A stretch of 64,000 bases of DNA from CBIHON01 sp966211965 (GTDB taxonomy: Bacteria; Pseudomonadota; Gammaproteobacteria; Burkholderiales; Burkholderiaceae_D): contig CBIHON010000020.1 of the NCBI GenBank assembly GCA_966211965.1, positions 32,207-96,206 of the forward strand, written 5' to 3'. The notes beneath the pieces are model-generated. The model was not told the origin of the DNA and searched no databases. It saw nothing but the letters and a program-made list of their open reading frames with translations. The position numbers and the translations under genes were made by a program. Below are positions 17,097 through 26,449 of the stretch, piece by piece. Every line of letters starts with the position of its first letter. The first letter of the stretch is position 1.

Positions 17097-18124
17097 CAAA
17101 TCACCTTGGCGCGGGTCAGATCATGGATGTGCAGCGCGCCGACCAACTTGCCATCACCATCGGCGACCAGCAACTGATTGATGCGGAATTGTTCCATCAG
17201 TTGCACGGCATCTACGGCCAACTGGTCCGGGCCTACGGTGCGCGGCGGCACATGCATCACTTCGGCAATCGATAGTTTGCTGAAGTCCTGGCCGTTTTCG
17301 ATCAGGCGCCGCAAGTCGCCGTCCGTGAAGACGCCGATGGCGTGGAACGCATCGTCGACGATTGCGGTCATCGCCATGCCTTTTTTCGTGATTTCCAGCA
17401 AGGCCGAGGAAAGCGAGACTTGCCTGGTGACAGCCGGGATCGCATCGCCGCTGCGCATCACATCGCGCACATGGGTCAGCAGCCGGCGTCCGAGCGCGCC
17501 GCCGGGATGTGAACGGGCAAAATCCTCTTCGCCGAATCCGCGTGCGTCAAGCAGGGCAACGGCCAGCGCATCGCCCAGCGCCAGCACCGCAGTTGTGCTC
17601 GCGGTCGGCGCCAGGTTCAAGGGACAGGCTTCCTTGTCGACGCTGACATTTAGGTGGACATTTGCCAGGCGCGCCAGGCTGGATGCCTCATTCCCGGTCA
17701 TCGCGATCAGCTTCGCGCCCATGCGCTTGACGATCGGCACGATCGACATCAGCTCGGCTGCTTCGCCGGAATTGGAAATGGCGACGAAGGCATCGTTTTC
17801 TGTCACCATGCCGAGGTCGCCGTGCGCCGCCTCGGCAGGATGGACGAATAACGCAGGGGTGCCGGTCGAGGCCAGAGTGGACGCGATCTTGCGCGCAATA
17901 TGACCTGATTTGCCTATGCCTGACACGACGACTCGGCCCGTGCAGTTCAGCAGCAGATCAACCGCTTGCGCGAAACTGTCGGCAGGATCGTCGGATAGCC
18001 GACGCTGCAGTGCCAGAATCGCATCGGCTTCGATTTGCAGGGTTTCGCGCGCAAGTTTCAGCGCGCGGCGCGCACTTTCGGCGCCAAAAGCTTCCGACAG
18101 GGTTTTTGCATGGGGTACACTCAT
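17096..18124 (-). CDS. kdsD: Arabinose-5-phosphate isomerase KdsD
   Basis: KdsD (342 residues) converts ribulose-5-phosphate to arabinose-5-phosphate, the first step to Kdo. An SIS sugar-isomerase domain (about 30-200) contains VVVSGIGKSGHIARKIASTL and GDLGMVTENDAFVAISNSGE. Two CBS domains follow (about 210-342). I chose the ATG ending at 18124, giving MSVPHAKTLSEAFGAESARR; the open frame upstream (to 18280) is long but lacks family similarity. First gene of the LPS operon, divergent from the antiporter gene. Confidence 0.93.
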   Translation of the reverse strand: MSVPHAKTLSEAFGAESARRALKLARETLQIEADAILALQRRLSDDPADSFAQAVDLLLNCTGRVVVSGIGKSGHIARKIASTLASTGTPALFVHPAEAAHGDLGMVTENDAFVAISNSGEAAELMSIVPIVKRMGAKLIAMTGNEASSLARLANVHLNVSVDKEACPLNLAPTASTTAVLALGDALAVALLDARGFGEEDFARSHPGGALGRRLLTHVRDVMRSGDAIPAVTRQVSLSSALLEITKKGMAMTAIVDDAFHAIGVFTDGDLRRLIENGQDFSKLSIAEVMHVPPRTVGPDQLAVDAVQLMEQFRINQLLVADGDGKLVGALHIHDLTRAKVI

Positions 18125-18209
18125 GCCCAAAGTATAAACGAATTCGCAAAGCAAAAAACCTGCCAGACATAACAAAATATTGTTCGGACAAAAGGCCGCA
18201 TAAATATCA

Positions 18210-20195
18210 ATGTTCTCCGCTCTTGAACTTACCCTTCTATTGCTCGCCGGCGCAGTGCTCGGCGTGGTTGCGTTTCGCATGCTGCATTTGCCGCCGATGC
18301 TGGGTTACCTGGTGGTGGGCATTCTGATCGGGCCGCATGCTCTCGGCTGGGCCGAAGACAATGAAGCAACCCACACGCTGGCCGAATTCGGCGTGGTGTT
18401 CCTGATGTTTTCGATCGGGCTCGAATTCTCCCTGCCCAAATTGTCGTCGATGCGGCGCACCGTATTCGGTCTGGGCATGGCGCAAGTCCTTTTGACCACG
18501 GTCGCGACAATGGTTTTCGGATGGCTTACTGCTTATTTTCTGCCGCAATTGGCCAACATCAGCTGGCAAGCCGCGTTTGCCCTCGGCGGCGCGCTGGCGA
18601 TGTCGTCCACCGCCATCGTGTCGAAGATATTGACTGAGCGCATGGAACTCGAAAGCGAGCATGGGCGCCGCATCATCAGCATCTTGTTGTTCCAGGACTT
18701 GGCCCTGGTGCCGCTGTTGATCCTGGTTCCGGCACTGGCAAAAAATACCGGCGACCTGGCGGCCACCTTGGCTTGGGCCGCGCTCAAGGCAATCTTCGTG
18801 CTGGTGCTGCTGCTGGTCATGGGGCAAAAGCTGATGCGCGGCTGGTTCAGTATCGTCGTCAAGCGCCGTTCGCAGGAGTTGTTCATGCTCAATCTCTTGC
18901 TGATTACATTGGGCGCGGCCTGGATCACCGAACGCGCAGGATTGTCTCTTGCGCTGGGCGCTTTCGTGGCCGGCATGCTGATTTCCGAGACCGAATACAA
19001 GCACCAGGTGGAGGAAGACATCAAGCCGTTTCGCGACGTGCTGCTGGGCTTGTTTTTCATTACCATCGGCATGTTATTGAACGTGCGCCTGGTGCTGGAA
19101 AACTGGTGGCTGGTCTTGCTGTTGCTGATTGGACCGGTGATGTTGAAATTCGGCTTGATCGCCTTGCTGGCCAAGTTGTTCGGCGCCACCAGCGGCGTGG
19201 CCTTGCGTACCGGCCTGGCGCTGGCACAAGCGGGTGAATTCGGTTTCGTATTGCTGAATCAGGCCGGCGGCTTGCAATTGATGGACCCGCTCATCATTCA
19301 ATTGATTTTGGCATCGATGGTACTGTCGATGTTGATTGCTCCCCTGATCCTGGCCAAGTCCGATGCCATTGTGATGAAGCTGTCTTCCAACGAATGGATG
19401 ATGCAGTCGTTGGCCTTGACGCAAATCGCGACCCGCACCATGGCCACCAAAAAGCATGTGATCATCGCCGGCTTCGGCCGCACCGGACAAAGCCTGGCCA
19501 GGTTGCTGGAAGAAGAAAAGATTGCCTACTATGCGCTTGACCTTGACCCCGATCGGGTGCGCGAAGCGCAGGCGGCCGGCGCTCATGTGTCCTATGGCGA
19601 TGCGGCCCGGCGCGAGAGCCTGGTGGCGGCCGGCATCCATCGTGCAGCCGCACTGGTGGTGACTTATGCCAGTACGCCCTCGGCTCTGAAGGTCCTGCAT
19701 TTCGCGCATGAATTGACACCGGCTCTGCCTGTCATCGTGCGCAGCCACGACGATACAGACCTGGATAAGCTGCGTGCTGCCGGCGCTGCCGAAGTGGTTC
19801 CGGAAGCGATCGAAGGCAGCCTGATGCTGGCTTCGCATGCGTTGGTCATGCTGGGCGTGCCTTTGCGGCGTGTGGTGCATCGGGTGCAGGCGGCGCGTGA
19901 TGAGCGCTATGCTTCGCTGCGCGGCTATTTTCATGGCGCCTCCGACGCGTCCGATGATGACGAACATTTGCATGTGCGCTTGCATTCGGTTGCACTCGCC
20001 GAGGACGCCAAAGCTGTCGGCAAATCACTCTCCAGCCTGAATCTGGTGGAAGAAGGTGCGGAAGTGACCGCAGTGCGGCGCGGCAAGAGCCGTATCGAGG
20101 TGACGCCGGAAACGGTCTTGCAGAGCGGTGATATTGTCGTGTTACGCGGCACCACCGAAGGTGTGGCACGCGCGGAAGCGCACTTGTTGAAATAA
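18210..20195 (+). CDS. CPA2-family cation:proton antiporter (KefB/KefC-like)
   Basis: A 661-residue membrane protein. Residues about 1-380 form the Na+/H+ exchanger domain with about 12 membrane segments (HLPPMLGYLVVGILIGPHAL, FLMFSIGLEFS). Residues about 408-520 are a TrkA-N/RCK nucleotide-binding domain (HVIIAGFGRTGQSLARLLEE). The end (about 575-660) is a TrkA-C domain. It should export K+ or another cation in exchange for protons under NAD(H) or ligand control. No kefF/kefG partner is nearby, so glutathione gating is not supported. Divergent from kdsD across 85 bases. Confidence 0.87.
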   Translation: MFSALELTLLLLAGAVLGVVAFRMLHLPPMLGYLVVGILIGPHALGWAEDNEATHTLAEFGVVFLMFSIGLEFSLPKLSSMRRTVFGLGMAQVLLTTVATMVFGWLTAYFLPQLANISWQAAFALGGALAMSSTAIVSKILTERMELESEHGRRIISILLFQDLALVPLLILVPALAKNTGDLAATLAWAALKAIFVLVLLLVMGQKLMRGWFSIVVKRRSQELFMLNLLLITLGAAWITERAGLSLALGAFVAGMLISETEYKHQVEEDIKPFRDVLLGLFFITIGMLLNVRLVLENWWLVLLLLIGPVMLKFGLIALLAKLFGATSGVALRTGLALAQAGEFGFVLLNQAGGLQLMDPLIIQLILASMVLSMLIAPLILAKSDAIVMKLSSNEWMMQSLALTQIATRTMATKKHVIIAGFGRTGQSLARLLEEEKIAYYALDLDPDRVREAQAAGAHVSYGDAARRESLVAAGIHRAAALVVTYASTPSALKVLHFAHELTPALPVIVRSHDDTDLDKLRAAGAAEVVPEAIEGSLMLASHALVMLGVPLRRVVHRVQAARDERYASLRGYFHGASDASDDDEHLHVRLHSVALAEDAKAVGKSLSSLNLVEEGAEVTAVRRGKSRIEVTPETVLQSGDIVVLRGTTEGVARAEAHLLK

Positions 20196-20212
20196 AAGCA
20201 TGGGAAGCAGTC

Positions 20213-21121
20213 ATGGAAGTTTTTGAACGTATCCTCGGCATCATCCTTCCCGTGTTCATCATTATCGGCGTCGGCTATGTCTATGCCCGCATCCGCGGCG
20301 AAGCGGTGAAGTCCGACATGGGGGCGGTCAATCGCGTCAGCATGGAAGCCCTGTGCCCGCTGCTGGTGTTTACCGCATTGGCCGGCAAGGATTTCGATCT
20401 TGCGCATAACGGCACGCTGATCCTGGCCGGGGTGCTGATTTCGCTCGGTTCGGGTTTGCTGGCGTGGCCGTTGGCCCGATTGCTTGGCTATGACGTGCGC
20501 AGTTTCGTGCCGCCAATGATGTACAACAACTGCGGCAATATGGGACTGCCGCTGGCGGTGCTGGCTTTCGGCACGGCCGGCTTGCCGGCGGCGGTTGCCT
20601 TGTTCATGGCGTGCAACCTCGTGTATTTTTCGGCCGGCATCAAGATCATCGAAATCGGCCGCACTGGCGCCCACAGCTCGCCGTTTAAATTCCTGGCCAG
20701 CCCGATGATGATCGCGATGATGCTCGGCATGGCGTTTTCGCTGCTGCATATTTCCTTGCCGGCACCTTTGTTCAATGCTTTGAAGATGCTGGGTGAAGCT
20801 TGCATCCCGGTCATGCTGTTCGCGCTCGGCGTGCGCATGATGGATGTCAGTTTCAAGAGCTGGCACATCGGCCTGGTCGGTGCGATCTGCTGTCCGGTTG
20901 GCGGATTGCTGGTGGCTTGGCTATTGGATGGCGTGTTGAGCTTGACAGCCGCGCAGCGCGGCCAGATGTATTTGTTCGCTGCATTGCCGCCGGCGGTTTT
21001 TTGCTTCATGGTGGCGGAACAATACAAACAGGAGCCGGACAAGGTGGCGTCGATTGTCCTGCTTGGGAATCTTGCTGCGTTGGTGTTTGTGCCCGCAGGG
21101 TTGTGGATGGGTTTGCGTTGA
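20213..21121 (+). CDS. AEC-family transporter
   Basis: A 302-residue protein of about ten membrane segments with the auxin efflux carrier family layout. The N-terminal half contains GVGYVYARIRG, the central signature MMYNNCGNMGLPLAVLAFG, and the C-terminal half LFALGVRMMD and CCPVGGLLVAWLL. Bacterial members move organic acids such as malate or malonate, or amino acids; the substrate cannot be read here. It starts 17 bases after the antiporter gene, so the two are probably one transcript, and ends convergent with acyP. Confidence 0.82.
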   Translation: MEVFERILGIILPVFIIIGVGYVYARIRGEAVKSDMGAVNRVSMEALCPLLVFTALAGKDFDLAHNGTLILAGVLISLGSGLLAWPLARLLGYDVRSFVPPMMYNNCGNMGLPLAVLAFGTAGLPAAVALFMACNLVYFSAGIKIIEIGRTGAHSSPFKFLASPMMIAMMLGMAFSLLHISLPAPLFNALKMLGEACIPVMLFALGVRMMDVSFKSWHIGLVGAICCPVGGLLVAWLLDGVLSLTAAQRGQMYLFAALPPAVFCFMVAEQYKQEPDKVASIVLLGNLAALVFVPAGLWMGLR

Positions 21122-21135
21122 GCCTTTGGCGGCTT

Positions 21136-21414
21136 TCAGGTAGTCGGCAATCGTTCAAACGTGTCGGACTTCACCAGCGCATCATCGACATCATGGACAT
21201 CGAGCGCACTCACGCGCGCGCCCGGCGGACCGCGCCGCGCCCAATCAATGATCTTCTGTAATGCTGCGGCATCGCCGGCGACGATTGCCTCGACCGAGCC
21301 GTCAAGACGATTGCGCACCCAGCCGGCAAGCTGCAGAGCACGCGCCTGGCGGGAAAAGGCAACGCGATAACCGACACCTTGGACAATGCCTTCGATGCGC
21401 AAGTGCTTGGCCAT
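21136..21414 (-). CDS. acyP: Acylphosphatase
   Basis: A 92-residue enzyme hydrolysing acyl phosphates. Both catalytic elements are present: the phosphate loop VQGVGYRVAF with its Arg, and Asn in WVRNRLDGSVEA. A strong ribosome site (GGAGGG) lies upstream of the ATG in the 12-base gap after uvrA, so it is probably translated from the uvrA transcript. Confidence 0.93.
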   Translation of the reverse strand: MAKHLRIEGIVQGVGYRVAFSRQARALQLAGWVRNRLDGSVEAIVAGDAAALQKIIDWARRGPPGARVSALDVHDVDDALVKSDTFERLPTT

Positions 21415-21426
21415 TTTCCCTCCTTG

Positions 21427-24279
21427 TCACTTCTTTTTCAGCAGCGGTGCGAGATATTTTCCGGTGAAGCTGACCGGATTTTTTGCCACTTGTTCCGGCG
21501 TCCCGGTCGCGATGATCTGGCCGCCGCCGGCGCCGCCTTCGGGGCCGAGATCGATCAGCCAGTCGGCCGTTTTGATCACGTCCAGATTGTGTTCGATGAT
21601 GACCACCGTGTTGCCCTGGTCGCGCAAGCGATGGATCACTTTCAGCAGCAAATCGATGTCGTGGAAATGCAAGCCGGTGGTAGGTTCATCCAGGATGTAA
21701 AGTGTGCGACCGGTATCGCGTTTCGATAATTCCAGCGAAAGTTTGACCCGTTGCGCCTCGCCGCCGGAGAGGGTGGTGGCGCTCTGGCCGAGCCGGATAT
21801 AGCCGAGGCCGACGTCGAGCAGCGTCTGCAATTTGCGGGCGATTACCGGCACCGGCTTGAAAAACTCGTGCGCCTCTTCGACCGTCATCTCCAGCACTTC
21901 GGTGATGTTCTTGCCCTTGTATTGGACCTCCAGGGTCTCGCGGTTGTAGCGCTTGCCGTGGCACACGTCGCAGGGCACATACACGTCGGGCAGAAAGTGC
22001 ATCTCCACCTTGATCACGCCGTCGCCCTGACAGGCTTCGCAGCGGCCGCCCTTGACGTTGAAAGAGAAGCGGCCCGCGGAATAGCCACGTTCCTTCGCCG
22101 CAGGCACGGTCGAAAACAGATCGCGGATCGGCGTGAACAAGCCTGTATAGGTCGCCGGGTTGGAACGCGGCGTGCGGCCGATCGGCGCCTGGTCGACCGA
22201 GATCACCTTATCGAAATGCTCCATGCCGCTGACGCTCTCATGCGCAGCCGGCTCGGTTTGCGAGCCATACAAATGCCTGGACATTGCGTGATACAGCGTG
22301 TCGTTGACGATGGTCGATTTGCCCGAACCGGAGACGCCGGTGACGCAGGTCAGCAAACCCACCGGCAGATTCAGCGTGACGTTTTTCAGGTTGTTGCCGG
22401 TGGCGCCCGTGATCGTCAATTGCTTGGCCGGATCAGCCGCCGTGCGCTTCTTGGGCACCGAGATTTCGAGCGAGCCGTTCAGGTATTGCGCGGTCAGCGA
22501 TTGCTTGTTTTTCAAAATGTCCTTGAGCGCGCCTTGCGCGATGACGTCGCCTCCGTGCACGCCTGCGCCAAGGCCCATGTCGACCACGTAATCGGCGCAG
22601 CGGATCGCATCTTCATCGTGCTCGACCACCAGCACGCTGTTGCCGATGTCGCGCAAATGCTTGAGCGTGGCGATCAGGCGGTCATTGTCGCGCTGGTGCA
22701 AGCCGATTGACGGCTCATCCAATACATACATCACGCCGGTCAGGCCGCTGCCGATTTGCGATGCCAGCCGGATGCGTTGCGCCTCGCCGCCGGACAGGGT
22801 ATCGGCGCTGCGTTCCAGCGACAGGTAATCGAGGCCGACATTGTTGAGAAACTTCAGGCGCGACACGATTTCCTTGACGATGCGGTCGGCGATGTCCCTT
22901 TTCGCACCGGAGAGTTTGAGCGTCTCGAAAAACGCCAGCGTCTCGCGCAAGGGGGTTGCCGCCACTTCATAAATTGCGCGCTCCTGCGTTCCGGTACCGA
23001 CCTTGACGAAACGCGCCTCGATGCGCAGCCGGTTGCCTTCGCAGGATGGGCATTGTTTTTTATTGATGAACTTGGCCAGCTCTTCCTTGACCGCCATCGA
23101 ATCGGTTTCGCGGTAGCGCCGCTGCAGGTTGGTGACCACGCCTTCAAACGTGTGCTCGCGGATGACCGCGCGGCCGCGCTCGTTGATGTAAGTGAAGGGA
23201 ATGTTTTGCTTGCCGGAACCGTACAGCACGATCTGTTGCGCCTTGTCCGACAACTTTTCAAACGGCGTGTCGAGATCGAAATCATAGAAGGCCGCCAGGT
23301 TTGACAGCATCTGGAAATAGAACTGGTTGCGCCGGTCCCAGCCCTTGACCGCGCCGCTGGCCAGCGACAGATTGGGGAAGGCGACGATGCGCTTCGGGTC
23401 GAAAAATTCGATATGGCCGAGGCCGTCGCATTCCGGGCAGGCGCCCATCGGATTATTGAACGAGAACAGTCGCGGTTCCAGTTCTTGCAGCGCATAGCCG
23501 CAGATCGGGCAGGCGAATTTATTGGAATACAGGTGCTCCTTGTCGCTATCCATCTCCAGCACCAGCGCGCGGCCCTCCGCCAGGCGCAGCGCGGTTTCGA
23601 AACTCTCCGCCAGGCGCTGCTTCATGTCGGCTTTGACCTTGACCCGGTCGATTACGACATCGATGGTGTGCTTCTCTGTTTTCTTCAGCTTCGGCAGCGA
23701 ATCGGCCTCGACGATTTTTGCCGCGGCGGTGCCGCTCTGCACCCGAAAGCGCACGAAACCTTGCGCCTGCATCTGCTCGAACAAATCGGCGTGCTCGCCT
23801 TTACGGTTGGCTACCACCGGCGCCAGGATCATCAGCTTGGTGTCTTCGGGCATGGACAATACGGCATCGACCATCTGCGACACCGATTGCGCCGCCAGCG
23901 GGTTTTCCGGATGGTCGGGGCAGTAGGGGGTGCCGACGCGCGCATACAAGAGGCGCAGATAGTCATGGATTTCGGTGACGGTGCCGACCGTCGAACGCGG
24001 GTTGTGCGAAGTGGCCTTCTGCTCGATCGAGATGGCCGGCGACAGGCCTTCAATCAAATCGACATCCGGTTTTTCCATCAATTGCAGGAACTGGCGCGCA
24101 TACGACGACAGCGATTCGACGTAGCGCCGTTGTCCTTCCGCATACAAGGTGTCGAAGGCCAGCGAGGATTTGCCGGAACCGGACAGGCCGGTGATGACGA
24201 TCAGCTTGTTGCGCGGCAGGTCCAGATTGATGTTTTTGAGGTTGTGCGTGCGCGCACCCCGGATACGGATTTCTTCCAT
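21427..24279 (-). CDS. uvrA: Excinuclease ABC subunit A
   Basis: UvrA (950 residues) is the damage-recognition ATPase of nucleotide excision repair. It shows two ABC modules (Walker A GLSGSGKSSLAF and GVSGSGKSTIVN; signatures LSGGEAQRIRLASQIGSG and LSGGEAQRVKLSLEL). The zinc modules are CPICGYAL with CPECDGLGH, CPSCEGNRL, and CEACQGDGV with CDVCHGKRY. Length is full. It is divergent from the MFS gene with ssb beyond, a common beta-proteobacterial order. I found no convincing LexA palindrome in the 93-base upstream gap. Confidence 0.97.
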   Translation of the reverse strand: MEEIRIRGARTHNLKNINLDLPRNKLIVITGLSGSGKSSLAFDTLYAEGQRRYVESLSSYARQFLQLMEKPDVDLIEGLSPAISIEQKATSHNPRSTVGTVTEIHDYLRLLYARVGTPYCPDHPENPLAAQSVSQMVDAVLSMPEDTKLMILAPVVANRKGEHADLFEQMQAQGFVRFRVQSGTAAAKIVEADSLPKLKKTEKHTIDVVIDRVKVKADMKQRLAESFETALRLAEGRALVLEMDSDKEHLYSNKFACPICGYALQELEPRLFSFNNPMGACPECDGLGHIEFFDPKRIVAFPNLSLASGAVKGWDRRNQFYFQMLSNLAAFYDFDLDTPFEKLSDKAQQIVLYGSGKQNIPFTYINERGRAVIREHTFEGVVTNLQRRYRETDSMAVKEELAKFINKKQCPSCEGNRLRIEARFVKVGTGTQERAIYEVAATPLRETLAFFETLKLSGAKRDIADRIVKEIVSRLKFLNNVGLDYLSLERSADTLSGGEAQRIRLASQIGSGLTGVMYVLDEPSIGLHQRDNDRLIATLKHLRDIGNSVLVVEHDEDAIRCADYVVDMGLGAGVHGGDVIAQGALKDILKNKQSLTAQYLNGSLEISVPKKRTAADPAKQLTITGATGNNLKNVTLNLPVGLLTCVTGVSGSGKSTIVNDTLYHAMSRHLYGSQTEPAAHESVSGMEHFDKVISVDQAPIGRTPRSNPATYTGLFTPIRDLFSTVPAAKERGYSAGRFSFNVKGGRCEACQGDGVIKVEMHFLPDVYVPCDVCHGKRYNRETLEVQYKGKNITEVLEMTVEEAHEFFKPVPVIARKLQTLLDVGLGYIRLGQSATTLSGGEAQRVKLSLELSKRDTGRTLYILDEPTTGLHFHDIDLLLKVIHRLRDQGNTVVIIEHNLDVIKTADWLIDLGPEGGAGGGQIIATGTPEQVAKNPVSFTGKYLAPLLKKK

Positions 24280-24372
24280 GGACAGCTTTCTGCGGTGAGA
24301 CGGGTCAACCTGATACTATAACGGGTTTTGAAGCCTGCCGTGACGCCACCGTTTCCGGCCAGATTGACCGCC

Positions 24373-25611
24373 ATGCCTTCCGAATCCCCCATCGCCTCCA
24401 GCGTTCCCGGCGACCGCATGTCGCGCACCGAAATCCGCGCCAGCGTCTCGCTGGCCTCGATTTTCGCGCTGCGCATGCTGGGCTTGTTCCTGATTCTGCC
24501 CGTATTCGCGGTGTACGCGAAAACCCTTCCGGGCGGCGACAGTCCAATGCTGGTAGGTTTGGCCATGGGGATTTTCGGGCTGATGCAAGCGTTCGGGCAA
24601 ATTCCCTGGGGGATGGCGTCCGATCGATACGGGCGCCGGCGCATCATCGTGACCGGCTTGCTGCTGTTTGCGCTTGGATCGGTTATTTCAATGGGGGCGA
24701 CCAATATTGTCTGGATGATCATGGGGCGTACGGTGCAAGGCGCCGGTGCCATTTCGGCCGCGATTACCGCTTATATTGCCGACACCACCCGCGAGCAGCA
24801 TCGGACCAAGGCGATGGCGATGGTTGGCGGCTCGATCGGCCTTACCTTCGCCGGTTCGCTGGTGGCTGCTCCGCTTTTGTTCACCGCGATCGGCATGTCC
24901 GGGATTTTCGCCCTGATCGGCATCTCCTCCATGTGTGCGATCCTGCTGGTCTTGTTCGTGGTGCCGGCCGCCCCTGCGCGCGTCCCGGAGCGGGTGCCAT
25001 TGAGTGCGGTTTTGAAGAATGCCGAACTGATGCGGCTCAATTACGGCGTATTCACCCTGCACCTGACACTGATGGCCATTTTCATGGTGGTGCCTTCGGT
25101 GCTGGTCCAATATTCCGGCCTGCCCGTGGGCCAGCATTGGAAAGTCTACCTCCCGGTCGTGCTGGCATCCTTCGCCTTGATGCTGCCGCCGATCTTTGTC
25201 GGCGAAAAGCACGGAAAGATCAAGCAGGTCTTTACCTCCGCGATCCTGCTTCTGCTCGCCGTTCAAATCGGTCTTTGGCTGTTGCTCTCGCAAGCGACTT
25301 CGCACTGGTTGGTTCTGGTGCTCTTGCTGCTGGCGTTCTTTACTGCTTTCAATATTCTCGAAGCCAGCCAGCCTTCCCTGGTCTCGCGTATCGCGCCGCC
25401 GGCCGCGAAAGGCGCGGCGCTTGGCGTATACAACACGCTGCAGTCGCTTGGGGTATTTTGCGGCAGTCTTCTGGGCGGCTGGCTGGTGCAGCACGCCGGC
25501 CCCTCATCCGTATTTGTTCTGGCGGCAGTGCTCACTGTTGTCTGGCTTATAATTGCGTCAAGTATGAAAAATCTACCGCGCCGGGGCCCAGTGCAGCCCG
25601 TCGCAGCTTAA
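24373..25611 (+). CDS. MFS transporter (YajR-like drug/efflux type)
   Basis: Major facilitator with about 12 membrane segments, 412 residues from the ATG at 24373 (a later ATG at 24418 is also possible; neither has a clear ribosome site). The loop 2-3 motif A is GMASDRYGRRRIIVTGL, and RMLGLFLILPVFAVYAKTLP marks the first segment. The order uvrA - MFS - ssb is conserved in Burkholderiales. Substrate unknown. It ends 12 bases before ssb, so they probably share a transcript. Confidence 0.82.
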   Translation: MPSESPIASSVPGDRMSRTEIRASVSLASIFALRMLGLFLILPVFAVYAKTLPGGDSPMLVGLAMGIFGLMQAFGQIPWGMASDRYGRRRIIVTGLLLFALGSVISMGATNIVWMIMGRTVQGAGAISAAITAYIADTTREQHRTKAMAMVGGSIGLTFAGSLVAAPLLFTAIGMSGIFALIGISSMCAILLVLFVVPAAPARVPERVPLSAVLKNAELMRLNYGVFTLHLTLMAIFMVVPSVLVQYSGLPVGQHWKVYLPVVLASFALMLPPIFVGEKHGKIKQVFTSAILLLLAVQIGLWLLLSQATSHWLVLVLLLLAFFTAFNILEASQPSLVSRIAPPAAKGAALGVYNTLQSLGVFCGSLLGGWLVQHAGPSSVFVLAAVLTVVWLIIASSMKNLPRRGPVQPVAA

Positions 25612-25623
25612 CAGGAGAAACGA

Positions 25624-26097
25624 ATGGCATCAGTCAATAAAGTGATCATCGTCGGCAATCTTGGCCGCGATCCCGAAACCCGTTATATGCCGAGCGGCGA
25701 CGCCATGACGACCATTGCGGTGGCCACCACCGATAGCTGGAAAGACAAGAACAGCGGCGAAAAGAAAGAACAGACCGAATGGCATCGCATCACCTTCTTC
25801 GGCAAGCTGGCCGAAATCGCCGGACAATATCTCAAGAAAGGTTCGCAAGTCTACGTTGAAGGCAGTCTGCGCACACGCAAGTACACCGACAAGGACGGCA
25901 TCGAAAAATACGCGACCGATATCCGCGCCGACACCATGCAAATGCTGGGCAGCCGTCAAAGCGCGGGCGGCGGGGCACAGATGGATGACGGCTACGGCAG
26001 CGCGCCCCCGCCGCGGCAGCCTGCGAGCAGCGCACCGCGTCCGGCACCAAGACCGGCATCCAATTTCAACGATATGGATGACGATATTCCATTCTGA
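25624..26097 (+). CDS. ssb: Single-stranded DNA-binding protein
   Basis: SSB (157 residues) binds ssDNA in replication and repair. The OB fold (about 1-110) begins MASVNKVIIVGNLGRDPETR and contains TEWHRITFFGKLAEIAGQYL. A Gly/Pro/Ala-rich linker leads to the acidic tip DDDIPF that recruits partner proteins. AGGAGA precedes the ATG. A very strong terminator follows. Confidence 0.97.
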   Translation: MASVNKVIIVGNLGRDPETRYMPSGDAMTTIAVATTDSWKDKNSGEKKEQTEWHRITFFGKLAEIAGQYLKKGSQVYVEGSLRTRKYTDKDGIEKYATDIRADTMQMLGSRQSAGGGAQMDDGYGSAPPPRQPASSAPRPAPRPASNFNDMDDDIPF

Positions 26098-26124
26098 TGT
26101 AAAGCATTTGTGTTGCAACTTGAT

Positions 26125-26177
26125 GCCGGCAATTCAACGGGACCGGCTCCCGTTGAATTGCCGGCTCTTTCTTTTTT
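26125..26177 (+). terminator. Strong intrinsic terminator of ssb
   Basis: An 18-bp perfect stem (26125-26142 with 26148-26165, 5-base loop CCGGC) is followed by TCTTTCTTTTTT. It lies 27 bases after the ssb stop. Confidence 0.92.
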
Positions 26178-26449
26178 GATTTCACTTTTTTGCGCGTGGC
26201 TGGACTAATATCCCGTGATCATTACTCCCTCCCATGCCCGCTTTGCCAAGCCGCAGTTGTCGGCGCGCCGCCACATCATTCATTTTGCGCACGCTACAGA
26301 GGAGAAGTTTTCCTTTTATTCCTGCTAAATATTGTTAATATTACTGTTCGGCAAGTTGTCGAGCAACGCGCCGTGCTTGTCCACGAAAACAGTTTAGCGG
26401 CTGCTTAGGCGACCCATGATGAATCAGCGGGAACCCCAAGCAATGCATC
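26178..26449. other. Upstream region of the GGDEF-EAL gene
   Basis: No convincing gene. The short frame at 26190-26408 lacks a ribosome site and family features. A small palindrome, AATATT-GTT-AATATT (26328-26342), and an AT-rich patch (26310-26350) could be promoter elements, but I see no good hexamer pair. Confidence 0.4.

Noticed and set aside
24280..24372. Possible LexA (SOS) box between uvrA and the MFS gene
   Set aside because: CTG is present (in the CTGATACTATAACGGG stretch) but there is no matching CAG at the right distance, so no palindrome.
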